Origin: Pterobdella sp. o SKG-2022
Lineage: Eukaryota > Annelida > Clitellata > Hirudinida > Piscicolidae
Length of the DNA: 64,000 nt
Direction of reading: 5' to 3'
Assembly (NCBI GenBank): GCA_964035795.1
Contig: OZ038320.1
Location: forward strand, 21,222,589-21,286,588
In this document: in pieces, positions 1 through 13,400 of the stretch
Layout: every line of letters starts with the position of its first letter
Position numbering within the stretch: position 1 is the first letter of the stretch
Notes under the pieces: model-generated
What the model saw: only the letters and a program-made list of their open reading frames with translations
Database searches by the model: none
What the model was told of the DNA's origin: nothing
Position numbers and translations under genes: made by a program

Positions 1-1439
1 TGTGGAAATGTCTTAAACAAAATTTATATTTAGTAGTAGTGCCAGGTTTTATTTTTAAACGAAGTGTATAATTTAAGCTACCCATGAAATCAAACACTTT
101 TGCTTCAAATTTCATTATTTTTCTCCATTAAAAATTAATTTAAACCAAATTTTTGATGATTAGAATCGAATTAAATTTTTTTTAAACATTCTTATTATTG
201 TTGAGCAAATAATTATTGCAGTCGAAGTCATGGTTGCCAATGGTTGAACCAACGGTTAGAAAGTTTCTGCGTCTGGCATTCCATGTACTCACTTATAAAT
301 CTAAACATCGGAAAGCTTTTATTTGAGTCTTTGGAAAAGTGTTACAAAAGTGAATAGAAGGCTTTTTAACTATTTAGAAAGTGTTGTAAATGAAGGTATA
401 AAAGAGACTGATTGAATGATATATTATCAACAAATGTGTTAATTTTTGAGTCAATGAAAATTTTAAATTAATTGAATTTATATCATTTTTGTGGGGTTTA
501 ATTTTTTAAAAGTTTGAAATGATGGTGGAAGAAACCCAAGAGAGGTTGGAACGACTGTATATATAAACGTTCGTTTCCATTGAGTGTCGACGTGAATTGT
601 TTGATAATTCTTTTGATAAATTGAATTGCATCACTGGAAAAACTTTTGATAAATTTATAAAGTCTAAGACTTCTGAAATAGCTCAATGAAAATCAATTCA
701 AAACGAACCGGAATATAACAAAATTTTCTGCATTATATATTTCGTCGAGGGAATAAGCTTAGTGAAATATCGTGTTCGTTTTTATAAATGCTTTGAGTTA
801 TTGCTGAAAAATGTAAATTTCCGTTTTAGAATTTCAAAAAATAATGAATTAGAATAGTCCATAATAGAGTCGTTTAGAATGAAGGATGAATTAAACGTAT
901 GGATAACTCAAGAAATTTTCAACTAAGGAAAAGTTTTTGAATCCATTAATATTTTATACTTGAAATCAAAAGTTTTTCGATTGATTTAATTTCATTTTCT
1001 TGCAAAATTTGTCTGCAAAGTAAAAGACCTTGAATAGAATAATGGCCAAAAGTTCGAAAAACAGCAAAAGTATAAAGAGCCAGACCTCAAACATCCCAAT
1101 CAGTATATTAATCATTTTGATCCTTTTTTTCCTCGTTCTCCTTATAATTATCATAATCTCTTTCATAATTTCTCTTTTTTCTGGGCCCACGTATTCTTAT
1201 TAATTTAAAATTAAGTCCAAATTTTATGTCAAACTTTCCGCTAATTCAACCTGGCATTTTGTCCTTCAAGCATCATGCAGACACGACACCTTATCAGCTA
1301 GACAACGTCATGCACCTAGCAAGATTGCGTCAAAAAATACATTGAACTCATATCGGAATATCAAGCTGAAAAATAATTTTTTTTTTTAAAATTTACACTG
1401 CGAAAGATAAATATAAAAATCGATAAACTTGATTTCAAA
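1..1439. other. Region upstream of the nAChR gene
   Basis: AT-rich sequence before the first nAChR exon. The short open frames here have no recognisable domain and look random. The promoter and 5' UTR of the receptor gene should lie here, but I see no clear core promoter element. Confidence 0.5.
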
Positions 1440-4400
1440 ATGCAATCAACAATCCTCAATATTTTTCTCCTCATTGTGTCAAGTGCGATGCTGGGAATAC
1501 AAGCACTCCTTCATTCAGGTTTCTTTTGTTATTCTCTAATTGGTCTGCATGTATTTCTCCATAAACTTGTTTTAATCACTGCTGCAAATAAATCTGCTCA
1601 CAAGTGTCAATAATTAAACATAATAAAATCAAACTCTTTAGTTTTGAAATTTATCTTGTGAAATTCATTTCATAGATAAACATTTGGGTAGAGTAGAAGC
1701 TTAGTGAAACTTTTAAAATAAACGCCCTGAACGTGATGTGAAATTTAATTGGCAGGAATAACATTTTTTTTGTTAAATTAATGATCAAAGAAAGATTTAA
1801 AAAACCCTATAGAGCTACAAAATCGCAAATAAACACTGTTTTAAAATATATTTCTTCAAATTCTGGACGGAAATAGGGAATAAAATGATGAAATTATGTT
1901 TGGTCCACAGCGGGTAGGACGATGATGGATAGGTTGCAGATTTAACTGCCACTCAGTCCTCGCTTCAAGCCCTTAGACTCTTTATTCAATTTTAATGTTT
2001 CAAAACTTTATATATAAACTGAAAATGATAAAAATGATATACTTTTAATTTTTAATAAAACATTTACTTTTTTTGATTTTCGTTCAATTAATTATCGGCG
2101 AAAGACTCAATTTGAAATCTATTCAAAAGTATCTTTTGCTTCCGTTGGGGTTTTATCACAAAAAACAAGTGAGACGCCGTTGATAAGATCTCTTATTTAT
2201 TTATTCGCATTTTATCGTTGCTTTCATGTTTGAATTAAAGTTATTCTGAAAAGGTTTTAAATTTTTGCTGCGCCATAAACTTTGCAACAACCTCAAACCC
2301 GCATCAGTTAGATGAAGAAACGATAAAAGAAATATATGTGGTTTAAGATAAGTTCTTGATAAAAAAACAAGTATATCTTGCAGCTCTCAACCGCAATAAC
2401 AGAATGCATCTAAGGCGCTGGTAAAAAGAGGTTAGATAAGCAGATAAGAGCAAATCTATGGTATTGCAGATAAGATAGTTCGATGTTAAACTAACATTCA
2501 AAAGGAAGGAGATATAGACATGAGGAGAACTATAGGGTTAAACAGCATTAAAAATTGATGTATAAACTGAAGATTTTGTTTCGAATGTGTAAAAAGATTC
2601 AGACAAAAGCATCGGCGGAGAATGTTTTACGAGGGAACATGGCAGTGTAATTGCGTTTTTGTGCACATCGCTTGTTTCAACACGTTGTCTTCTCTAAATT
2701 TTGTTTTTTTTAGATTTTCTGTGAATAATTCTCAAAATTTTTCAAACTATATTGACATATGAGTTCGCACTTTCAGCATAAAAACTATTTCACTGAAATA
2801 TGACAAGTTTAATAAAAAATTCTTTGTTTATCTTCTTGTTTGTCTGTGGACGTGAGCGTGATTGAAGAGTTGGCAATTTGAATGACAATAAATCTGCAGA
2901 GTGCAGTTTGAATTTTAACGTTCATTGTATTGAGTGTTTCAAGAATAGAGGGTAGGTAATGTTTCTGGATGAGAAAATATGTAAAAAAGATCTGAGCTAT
3001 TAATATGGGACATTCAATATTGAAGGTTTTTATGGTGTTTTCCAATATGATAGTTATAATAATTGCATTTGATCAAAATGTAAAGTTTATAAATAGTTAA
3101 ATCTTCAATACAAAACATTAGATTTGTACTTGAAAATGCAAGATTATCTTATGAAAAGCTTCGTACTTTAAATACAATTCTAAAGCTTCAGTTTTATATA
3201 GTATAGATCATTGAATCAAAATATTTCAAATTTTAAATGTTTCTAACTCGTAAAAAATGTTTTGTACTCTTTCAACAAAATCATGTGCACTAATGTTGAA
3301 AATTTATACTTGATAACTTCAAAATGTTTTGTGAAAATATATTTCAAATTTTTATTAAAATAGACATAATAAAGAAGTTAATTTTAGAATTAGTTTTAAA
3401 AACAGAAAAAAGCACAAAATCTTCAAACCTCAAACGCAAAAACAAACGTTAAAACATGACACAAGGACACACAAACACACACGTAGAAGGCATGCTAGAG
3501 TAGAAAGGCATTAAATTAAACGTATCGCATGCAGCCAGTTGTGAAGGGAGCACAGGTCACCACAGGTCACGTGGTATGCCTCTCTATTATCGTCCAGGCC
3601 ATGACGTCATGCGTTCCCTGTTGGCTATTTTTTGCTACTTTTTTAATTTTTAGTTTTTATTCTTCGAAAATATTAGTTTGGGTTTATTTTTAGTTTATAA
3701 TTGTGTTTTTTTGCTTATGGGACTAAATGCCTTTGAAGGATGTTTGATATTGTTTAGAGCTTTTACCGGAATGTAAAAGGTTGTAGATGTGCTTTAGATG
3801 TGTTGTAGTTACTGTTGTTGTTGTTGTTGGAATTGAGGGTGTTTCGTGGAAGCTTATTGAAGCCACACAACAATTGCACATAACCAAAAAAAAGCTGGTC
3901 ATTTTTTAGGCATTTTCAAAATTAAGGAGGAACATATGAACTAATTGGATTGCAAAAGAGATGTTCCATAACACATGCATGTTGCTATTCAGATTTTAAA
4001 ATTTTATTTTTTCTTCTCATTCATTTTGAATTTATTATTGATTAGTTTGAGTTCGTTCGAATCATCAGTTCTCTAAATGGGCAGTTGTTGCTTTTTTCAT
4101 TATAAAATTCACATTATTTTTCTTGCATCTGAATCATTTTTAAAGACCGAAGTTTTCAAAAAATTTTGTTTGGAGAGGCTTTTCCTTCCTTCAAGTTAAA
4201 GACTCATATTATTTTAAGCTTTAATTTTATAATTTTTGCAAAATCAAGAAAAATTCTTATTCATAAATTTCAATTAAACAAACAAAATAGGAAGCAAAAT
4301 TTTTCAAAACTTTATTCAGCGCACAATTGATATGAAAAATTTGAATAATTATTATATTATATTCTATTTATAAAAACTTTCAACTTAAAAAGATAATTAA

Positions 4401-7400
4401 TATTATAAAACTTTCTTTACCAGAGTAAGCTCTGCGGCAAAGTATTTAGTTGGCAGCGCTGCTGCTCAAAGATCATTTTGGAGCATAATTATGTCCCGTT
4501 ATCATTTATAACTCCCATTCAACATTCTCTTTATTATTTCCATTTGTTATCCTCCAACCTCTGTCAACGTTATTTCCGTCAAAATCTTTTTCGCTTTTCA
4601 GTTTGATATTTTATTTATTTTCATAAATCTAAACCATGATTAATAATTTCCTTCACTTGATTTATTTTGTTGTCTTTATTAAAAGCGTACAAAAATTTTT
4701 TCTCCGTTAACACATCATTTTTTTCACTCCAGCCTCACTATGATAAACATCATCTCCTTTGAGAAGTTTTCAATCAGTGTATTGGCATTGCTTTTGTTTT
4801 ATAACATAACTTTCACAGCTTTTCCAAATGACTTCATTTATCACCACTTTTTTGCAGTTTTCTAAATCAGTTTTATTTTTCAGATTTTGAATAAAAAAAA
4901 CTTGAAATTGGAGTTAAATTAAATTTAAAATATATTTGCAAATTTCCAGAATAAAAAATGAGCTTAGAAATTAAATATTTTTAGGAGTTTTTGAGGTTTA
5001 TTTTTGATGTTTTTGATCACGATTCCAAGAAGGTCGATTCATATTTCAAAAGTTGTCGACGTTAGGATGTGCTTATTTAAACTTTCTCTTCGTTTTTTAT
5101 ATTTATAATATTATGGCATTATAATATAAATCATATTTAAGGATAGATTGAAACCTTTAATGTTTCAAATGATATTTAAACTACAAGTACCCTTGTTGGA
5201 ATGTTCTCTCAAAAATAAACACTACATNNNNNNNNNNNNNNNNNNNNNNNNNNNNNNNNNNNNNNNNNNNNNNNNNNNNNNNNNNNNNNNNNNNNNNNNN
5301 NNNNNNNNNNNNNNNNNNNNNNNNNNNNNNNNNNNNNNNNNNNNNNNNNNNNNNNNNNNNNNNNNNNNNNNNNNNNNNNNNNNNNNNNNNNNNNNNNNNN
5401 NNNNNNNNNNNNNNNNNNNNNNNNNNNCATTAATTGAATGGTTTGAAGTGCTTGGTAAAGAATGAGGTTATTTAAATTTTCAATCGAATTAAGCACTTGC
5501 CTCCATCAATAAAATATCTCATCTAGCTGATTAAAACGTTTCTTTTAACTCCTCTTTATCTTTTTGTGGAAATACAAGATTTTAACATAATTTCATTTGA
5601 GAGCTTTTTTTGAAAATAATAGATGTCTCAAGAATGTATTGTATGCTATTGAACCGGGGAAACTGAAATACTCATTGTTAGAAATCAGTGCATTTTTTCT
5701 TTATAAATCGCTTTCCATAATGTTTTCATAATAAACACGTTTTACATCACACTATATATTTATATATTTCTGAAAGAAACGTTTGAAAAGTCCCATGTTT
5801 ACTTGGAAATCTAAGAAACAAAAACGAGAAAACCTCGGCTTTTAGATGTATGTTTGTGCGTTCTTATGTGACCACAATGCTTCAGTGCCTCCTTTATTTT
5901 TAAGCAAAATACCTCAGACGACCTACTTGCTGCTATTTATTGTTTCTCACAAAAGTATTTTAATAACCATTTCAAAGGAACTTTTGGTTCACACCTTTTT
6001 ATATTATTCCATGCCTGTAGTTGATTTCAGCTGGGGTTTATCTAAAAAATTAGCATACTTGAAATACTTATAAAATTATCTGTAGAAATTTCAATTCTCA
6101 TTAGAGAATTTCCCAAGTTAAAAAGTTGAGCCAACTAGAAGAAATATTGATATAATAGGTTTTTTTGCGCGACCAAGCACAATTGATAATATGAATATCA
6201 TCTAACTTGAAAAAACAACCTCATAAAAACAACTGATTTGTATGCATATATGGGCATGAAGTGCCAGTTGCAAAGAAGCACTGACCGCTTGTTGTTTATT
6301 CGTAATTATGTGCCTTGAAGAGCCGATAACTATTGAAAATGAGTCAGAATGATAGAGGAAATGGAGTTTTGATCAGTTAAATGTCTAGGGCTTCAATAAG
6401 AATAAATGGGTTTGATCAAGTTGAATGGGAAATTGAATTGATGGGTGAATGATGGAAATTAATGCTTGAACGTAATTTATTTATTCAATTTCACAGGACG
6501 AAAAGAACCAAATAATGAAATCGAACGTGTGGCTGAGAATGGTGAAAAATACATTAGACTTTCTTTAATCAATACATTAATTGAGTTTTTGTCTTTCAAA
6601 TTGATATTTTCAAATAATTTTGAAAATTATTTTAAAATTTACTCTAATACAAGCTTAGTTTTTAAATCACGTGTTTTAGTTCACAAAAAGCAAGTGTGAA
6701 ATATTAACTCGAATAATTGAATCATCTTAATTTTAGAATCATTAGAGCAAATTTTTCAGCTTTATAATTGAATATAAAAATATTTTATTATTTAATTGTT
6801 AATGGCTAATGGCAAAGTTGACTGTCGAAAATTTCAGTTTGAATGAAAAAGTATCAAAAAATTACCTCATTTCATGGAGTTGTTTTAAAATGATTATTAA
6901 GCTTATCTAAAAGCATTATTAGATCAATTATAAAACTTGCTTAGCTTTTTATGAAAAAATTCTACAAAATGCCTTAAATAATCAAAACCATTGCAATGTT
7001 CTGGTATAAAAAGATCAATCTTTTGGTTGATTGACAATTGGATAGATGATTCGCTGAAGAGTGATGCTAAAGTGAAAAGCTGATAGACTACTTGGTTTTT
7101 TAAATCATGAAATATACTTTTTGCAACTTTTACCATTATGACGAAGAAAAATTGAAATTCAATAACTAACATTGTTCAAATGTTTATTCAAAGTTTTTAT
7201 TCAAAATGAATATTTTATTTGAAGGATTAAAAAGCTAATTTCTTTAGGCTTAAGAAAGTTAAAAAATAAATCTTTCAAAAGTTTTAAAGGATTTTCTCTA
7301 TTAAATTCATTTTACTAATTAATTATTTTTAATATCTAGTAACTCATTTCTACGTACTTAATGCTTTCAAAATTGCTTATTAATGGCAGTACTGGAAAGA

Positions 7401-10400
7401 TTACCAGTTGCAATGGGATCCCACAGATTATGGCGGCATAACGGTGATACGGACTCTGCCTGATAAAGTTTGGAAGCCGGATATCGTGCTTTTCAACAAG
7501 TATCACTCGTTTTCATGATTATCTTTATGATTTTTTGCACATTTTTAACCATTCCCTCGGAAAGATTGTACTGATTATATCATGTAAAAATTTTACAGAT
7601 CCATAAATTTAATTTTTTAGGTAGGAATACATCTTTTTAAACGAATTCTGGTGAGCTTTGAAATGATAAACGTGAAACAAGTGAAATTGAAAATAAATAT
7701 TTAACGAGCTCTTAGTGTTGAAAAAGGAGAAAAGCTGTAATTTTGACAAGTATCAGGAGCGTGAAGAATAAATTCGCAATGAATCTCTAGCTACGACTTT
7801 AAAATTCTTTTCTTAATGTTTCTTCTATTTAATTATTATATTTGTAACTTAAGTCAAAAATTTTTTAGTTTGTGAGTTAAGTGCACTTAATACGTTGATT
7901 TCAATATTGAATTGTGTTTGAATACACTTCTTTCCTTTTGGAAAGTCCCCATTTTGTTGAGTGATGTTTTTTTTCTAACTTGAAACTCGCATTTGAGTGA
8001 GTTTTTGTTTTGATTATATATTAAAAATTTTGTTTGAACAGATTAAATTTGCAAAAACTTTTTTGGTGTTTTTAAGCTCGAAATCACAGCGTAGATACGT
8101 TCCAAAATGACAGACTAATGTCGATTTTCGATACTGCAAAAGCAATGAAATCATTTTATCATGATGCTTCAGAGTTGGCTGTGAAAGATAAGTTTAGAGT
8201 TTTTATTGAAGAAACTATCATCAAAAATTATAGAACAAAAAAAATAATGCATTTAAAATTATTATTAAAAAAGCTTCGTGAAATATTCCTTTATTTATAC
8301 AAAACTCTAGACTAAAATCTGTCTCATTTCCCATATAAGCATAAAACTCAAGATTTTATCTCTATTTTAATACACATAAGTCGCTTTTAGCATTTGAAAC
8401 CATAAAGAGAGCATTGGTTAGTGACACGCAGTACCCACTAACAAACAGTGCTGATGGTAAATATGAAGTATCACACAAGCCTAATGTGGTAATGTACCAC
8501 ACGGGACATGTGCTATGGATCCCTCCAGCCATCTACAAGTCTTCATGTACCATCGATGTAAAATACTTTCCTTTTGACCAGCAGAGTTGTGAAATGAAGT
8601 TTGGTTCGTGGACTTTCAATGGTGATCAGGTTAAACACTTTCAGAGCTCCAAAATTTATTAATTGATATGGGCGAGTTATAAGGATGAAATTATTAAGTT
8701 AACATAAAGTTATGAAATTATTAATTAATTTATAAAATAAATGTTTAAAGGTGGTGTTAGACTGGTATGAGAAGCAGGAGAAGGTAGATTTGAGCGACTA
8801 TGTCAACAGTGGTACGTGGGACGTGATCGACTGTCCTGGCCAGTACAACAATACATACGACTCAGTTGAAAAAAACAACAAAGCTCAAATTACCTTTTTC
8901 ATTTTCATCAGACGCAAGACTCTCTTTTATACAGTCAACCTCATTATTCCTTGTGTTCTCATCAGCTTCTTGAGTGTGTGCGTCTTTTATTTGCCTGCGG
9001 ATGCTGGAGAGAAGATGACCATGTGCATATCCATTCTTTTAGCCCTTGTCGTTTTTCTACTTCTAGTCTCCAAAATTCTCCCACCTACTTCTCTCACTAT
9101 CCCACTCATTGCTAAATACCTGTTGTTCACTTTTATAATGAACATTGTCACCATCCTTATCACTGTCATCATCATCAACTGGAACTTTAAGACTCCGCGG
9201 ACACATCGCATGGCAAAATGGGTGAGAGTGGTTTTCTTGAATTATTTGCCAAGGTTACTTTTTATGAAAAGACCTCACCACGAACAACGATGGCTGAAGA
9301 AAGCCTACAGCAGAAGAGATAGACCTTCCATTCGTCATGAAACTGAACTTTCCAACAAAGAGATGAGTAAAAATGCCAAAAGTTCTTATACAGCTTTTGT
9401 TAAACAAGTGAGCAAGTTAAGTATCTTCAATAACTTATAACTCAAAATAAACTATTTATTTCAAAACTGACTCATAAAGCATTCCAAACAGGGGAAAAAT
9501 GCATCTAAATCATCAGTACGAAACGAAGGGAACTCGAGAGGGTTCCGAACAACAGGCAGGAACAACAGTGGAGAGTTTGGATTGAGTGGCGGAGTCTCCA
9601 TGCTACAAAGCGGTCGATACCATCTGCCCCAAGAGACTGATCTTGAAAACAATTTCCCTCTCACCTCTGAAACCCAGAAAGCCATTGATGCTGTGAGGTT
9701 CATTGCTGCCCACCTTAAAAACGAAGATGACTATGCGGAGGTAACTTTCTTGAAAGCATAACTGTTCAAATTGTTACCTTACTTTTAAGTCAGTCGAAAA
9801 TTTTGGGACGAGATTTTTGATTTATTTCCGGTGTATATTATTAGTAAATTATTGATTTTATATATTTTTATATATATTTATAAATCATTATTATTATAGA
9901 GCTTTTAAAATCTCAACGAAATTTCGTTTTTTTGAATACATAAACGCTTTTAATTTATTTGTGTTTCAATCCCAACAATGTTAAACGATGTGAAAAAGAA
10001 AATTTCATTATTGCTGTCATAAATATTCCTTGACCCGTGATGAAATTTAACATTTTGATCTTTTAGCATAAAGGGCCATTATCTCATTCAATATTATCGA
10101 ATGAGCTAATAAGTATCGACCTACAAGCGAGAAATTTAATTTCTCCTGTTTTTTTTTCCAATAACCTTTAAACAGATTAAAAAGCAATTAATGTTCATAA
10201 ACCAGGTTAAAATATAATTTTTTTATGAAAACACGTTATTATTGAAGCTCAATAGCATATTGAGGTGCTGTTAACTAGTTGAAGAGTATAGAGAGAAAAA
10301 GGAGATATTTTTCAAGATTTCGTAGACGTGCTTTGAAGGCCAATTGCAATGCTTTTTACGATAGCATACTCCTTTACATTGCATTTTCTGTTTTTTTTTC

Positions 10401-13400
10401 TTTTTTAAGTATCTTTTATCAAATAACCTCTTATTACAGAGTTTTTATTTTTTTTTTCGATTTTTTAATAAAACACCATTAAATCACGATAATACGCTTA
10501 GGAAAACCACAAACAAGAATAAATATCAAATTTTCAGTCCATTCAATACTCTATATCAAAGTATCAATTTTTGTTAAATTTAAAGTTGTTTTGACAAAAA
10601 TTTTAGTTCAAAAATAATTTTATTAATTTGAGAAGATATAAGAAATTTCATCAATTTTTTATGGTTATATGTCAAAATTGATTCGAATTTGTTGAATGTT
10701 TTTGGAGCGAAAATGTCAGTGTTTATTTCCTTGGGTCATCGGCACTCAAAACTCTCTGACAATCTAAATTTATTTTAAATACAAAATGAAACTAACATTT
10801 TTCATTTTATTGCAAAAACTTCAAAAGTAGTGCAAGGAATGTATTGGACAAAAAGCAGTCTTTTTGAGGAAAGAACGTGTTGACTTAATGTTCACATAAG
10901 TCTTGGGGATTATGCCTGTGCTAGCTTTCCTTATTCAATGCTTCCTTATTTATTACTCTTTTCTCAATTTAAAAGCAAATTTATAAGTTGATATTACTAA
11001 TTCAATACTAAGAGTACATTCATTTGATAAACATAGCAAAATTTCTATGATATAATATTTGAGATGATTTGTTTCAACGAGATGTTTTTTCAAAGTTTAA
11101 ATAATCATATAAAAGAGAGAACTTAAACATTCAGAAGTTTATTTAGTTGCTTCACCGTTTGTTCGTCAAACACAAAATGTTTGTTTTGTAATGGAAATAT
11201 AATTCAATTAAATATATATACAACTCTGATATATTTTATTCACCAACAACGTGTAATGATTTAAAATAACACATATTTTTAAGAAACAGAGGTTCAATGT
11301 TATATAACTGAAATTTCAATTAAAAAACTTGCTTTATATAATATATAGTTGTCTAACTAAACTATGATCATCAAGGGCAACTTATTAAACAACATTCAAA
11401 CACAAGTAGAAGCCATTTATCATCAGTGGATTCTTTAACTAAGCCATAAACATTATTCTATTTCTTTCATTCCAAAAAATAAATATCTGAAAAGTCTTTG
11501 TAAGTAATTTCCAAACGTCATTGAGAGCTTTTTTGCAAAACTAATCGTTTACAATTCATTCTGTTTTTCAAAAAAAAAACTTCCCAATTATTCTTATCGC
11601 GCTACTAAAACCCAGTCCTTATCTAGTGTTGTGCAAAACAAACGATTTCTAAACGACAATTTATCTCGCATTACTTTGTAAGCTGCCATTGTTGTCGTAA
11701 CTAACCACCCATCCCTTTTCGTTGCCATAGTAAATTCTTATTGTTTATTCCATGAATGCTTTTGAGTAAAAATTCATCTTTTATACTAGTTTTCTTAGAT
11801 ATTGTAATAATAACTACAAGTATTTTTTTTGCTTAAATTTTTTCTCGTTATCATAGACTGCGAGCCTTTTATTTTAGCTTGCTTATTTTTCGAAAACCAC
11901 ACAACCATTGATGCGAAAGGATGCTTTTGTTTAAAAGATAATGTTTTTTTTCCAAATTCAATTTTGTTTTACGTCTAATCCCATTGGTTTTATTATCAAT
12001 TTTATTTTATACTCTTTTTTTATTTTTGGTTTTGTATTTTATCTAACTTAATACGGTTTCATTACCCTTTATGAGGCTTTTATTATTCATTATTCAGATA
12101 TCTTTCTCACGGCTAATTTGTTTCTGCCTAGATACAAAGTTTTGATCTGTAAAAACGTACCATGCAAATTCAATAAAGAAAATATTCTAATTATACAATA
12201 AAACAGTGCTATGTATTTTGCAAAAATTAATTCTTTTTTCAAGTCATCGACTTCAAATAGCTGGTTTCAACCCCAAACAAACACCTCACTGAAAAAATTA
12301 ACACTTTCAATTAAATTTTTTTGTTTCATCTAAATATTAGTTATGTGCGTATTTTTAAAGTTTAAAAAATTTTTTTACGTGAATATATATATTAAATTAT
12401 CAAAATATATAGTCTTTTCTTTCAAAGAAATATCCAATTTGAAAAATTTAATTAAGAAAGATCTGCTTAAAGGGCTTTTAAATCCTTCATTACGTACCGG
12501 TCAAACACTTAAATGTGCCTAACAAACGCTGTTCACTATTATAGAAAGAATGGGCTATCTTAGTATTTCTAAATATTATGAATACCTTAAATTAATTTTT
12601 TTTTAGATTTTCATTTTAAGAAAAATCATTTTAAGTTTTTATACTACCTTGCATCTTCTATTGCATAGATTTTAAAATTTTGTTTGATGTCTCGAAAGTT
12701 TTGTAACCAAATTAAATTTTTTTGAATGAAATATTGATGAGCAATTTTATTTATTTGTATGTATCCCGTTGAAATAATTTTTCTCAATGTAAAATGATTA
12801 AAAACGTAATCAATAGATTGTTTTTTAAGTCAACAAACAAAACGATAAAAGTTGAAAAATTCCGATCATTAATAATAAAAGCTTTCCTATTCTTTGTTTC
12901 AAGTTTAGACATTTAAAAATATTTTTAAGCTTGTATTCTCACTCATCTTCAGACGTTTGGAGTTTTCAAATTACTCTGCTTCATCTTTGAGAATAAAATA
13001 CTTTAAGTAACGTTTTTCAAAAAAACTAAAATTTTTTCAATTTTTACACTAATACTTTTTGTTCAAACTAATTTTTCAATTATTCAAAATATATTTCTTA
13101 GCATCATTAAAAGCCTTGAAAAATTAAAATAAAAACTGTCACAATAATTCGAATATTTTTTAAGTAAATAAACAAAGATATAAAAGTGGTCATAAATTTG
13201 CATGAAAGTGAAAACATAGCGTCTATAAATAAATCTGGCGCAATATTAGTACGTTGCTGTAGTGGTGGATTGTATGACTCCCTTGTGGCAACAAGCACAA
13301 AATCTATTTTGAACATTTTGTTCCTTTTCAAGGTTTATTCTTTCCATTTTCCAAAATAAAACTTTTTTAGAGTTTTCAATATACTGTTTCAAGAATGTTG

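Larger units (their letters stand above)
1519..6496 (+). other. nAChR introns 1-2 (exon 2 not located)
   Basis: Intronic sequence that should also contain the second coding exon (N-terminal extracellular helix and LERPV-like segment). I read all frames on the plus strand and could not find it. A short (TTG)n run is at about 3813-3829. The 200-N gap and the regulatory-looking cluster are listed separately. Otherwise plain AT-rich DNA. Confidence 0.6.

Noticed and set aside
2809..3045. Minus-strand 78-codon frame, and its region as a possible nAChR exon 2
   Set aside because: No nAChR motif such as LERPV or a Q-I-I-D-V-like end, wrong strand for the gene, and no recognisable domain.
5148..5496. 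Open frames on both strands crossing the N run
   Set aside because: They are open only because undetermined bases cannot give stops; the real flanking sequence codes for nothing recognisable.
8414..8448. Upstream extension of nAChR exon 5 ([11 protein letters not shown])
   Set aside because: Exon 4 ends in phase 2 and only the acceptor at 8447-8448 gives the conserved VLFNNAD join. Starting at 8414 breaks the family alignment.
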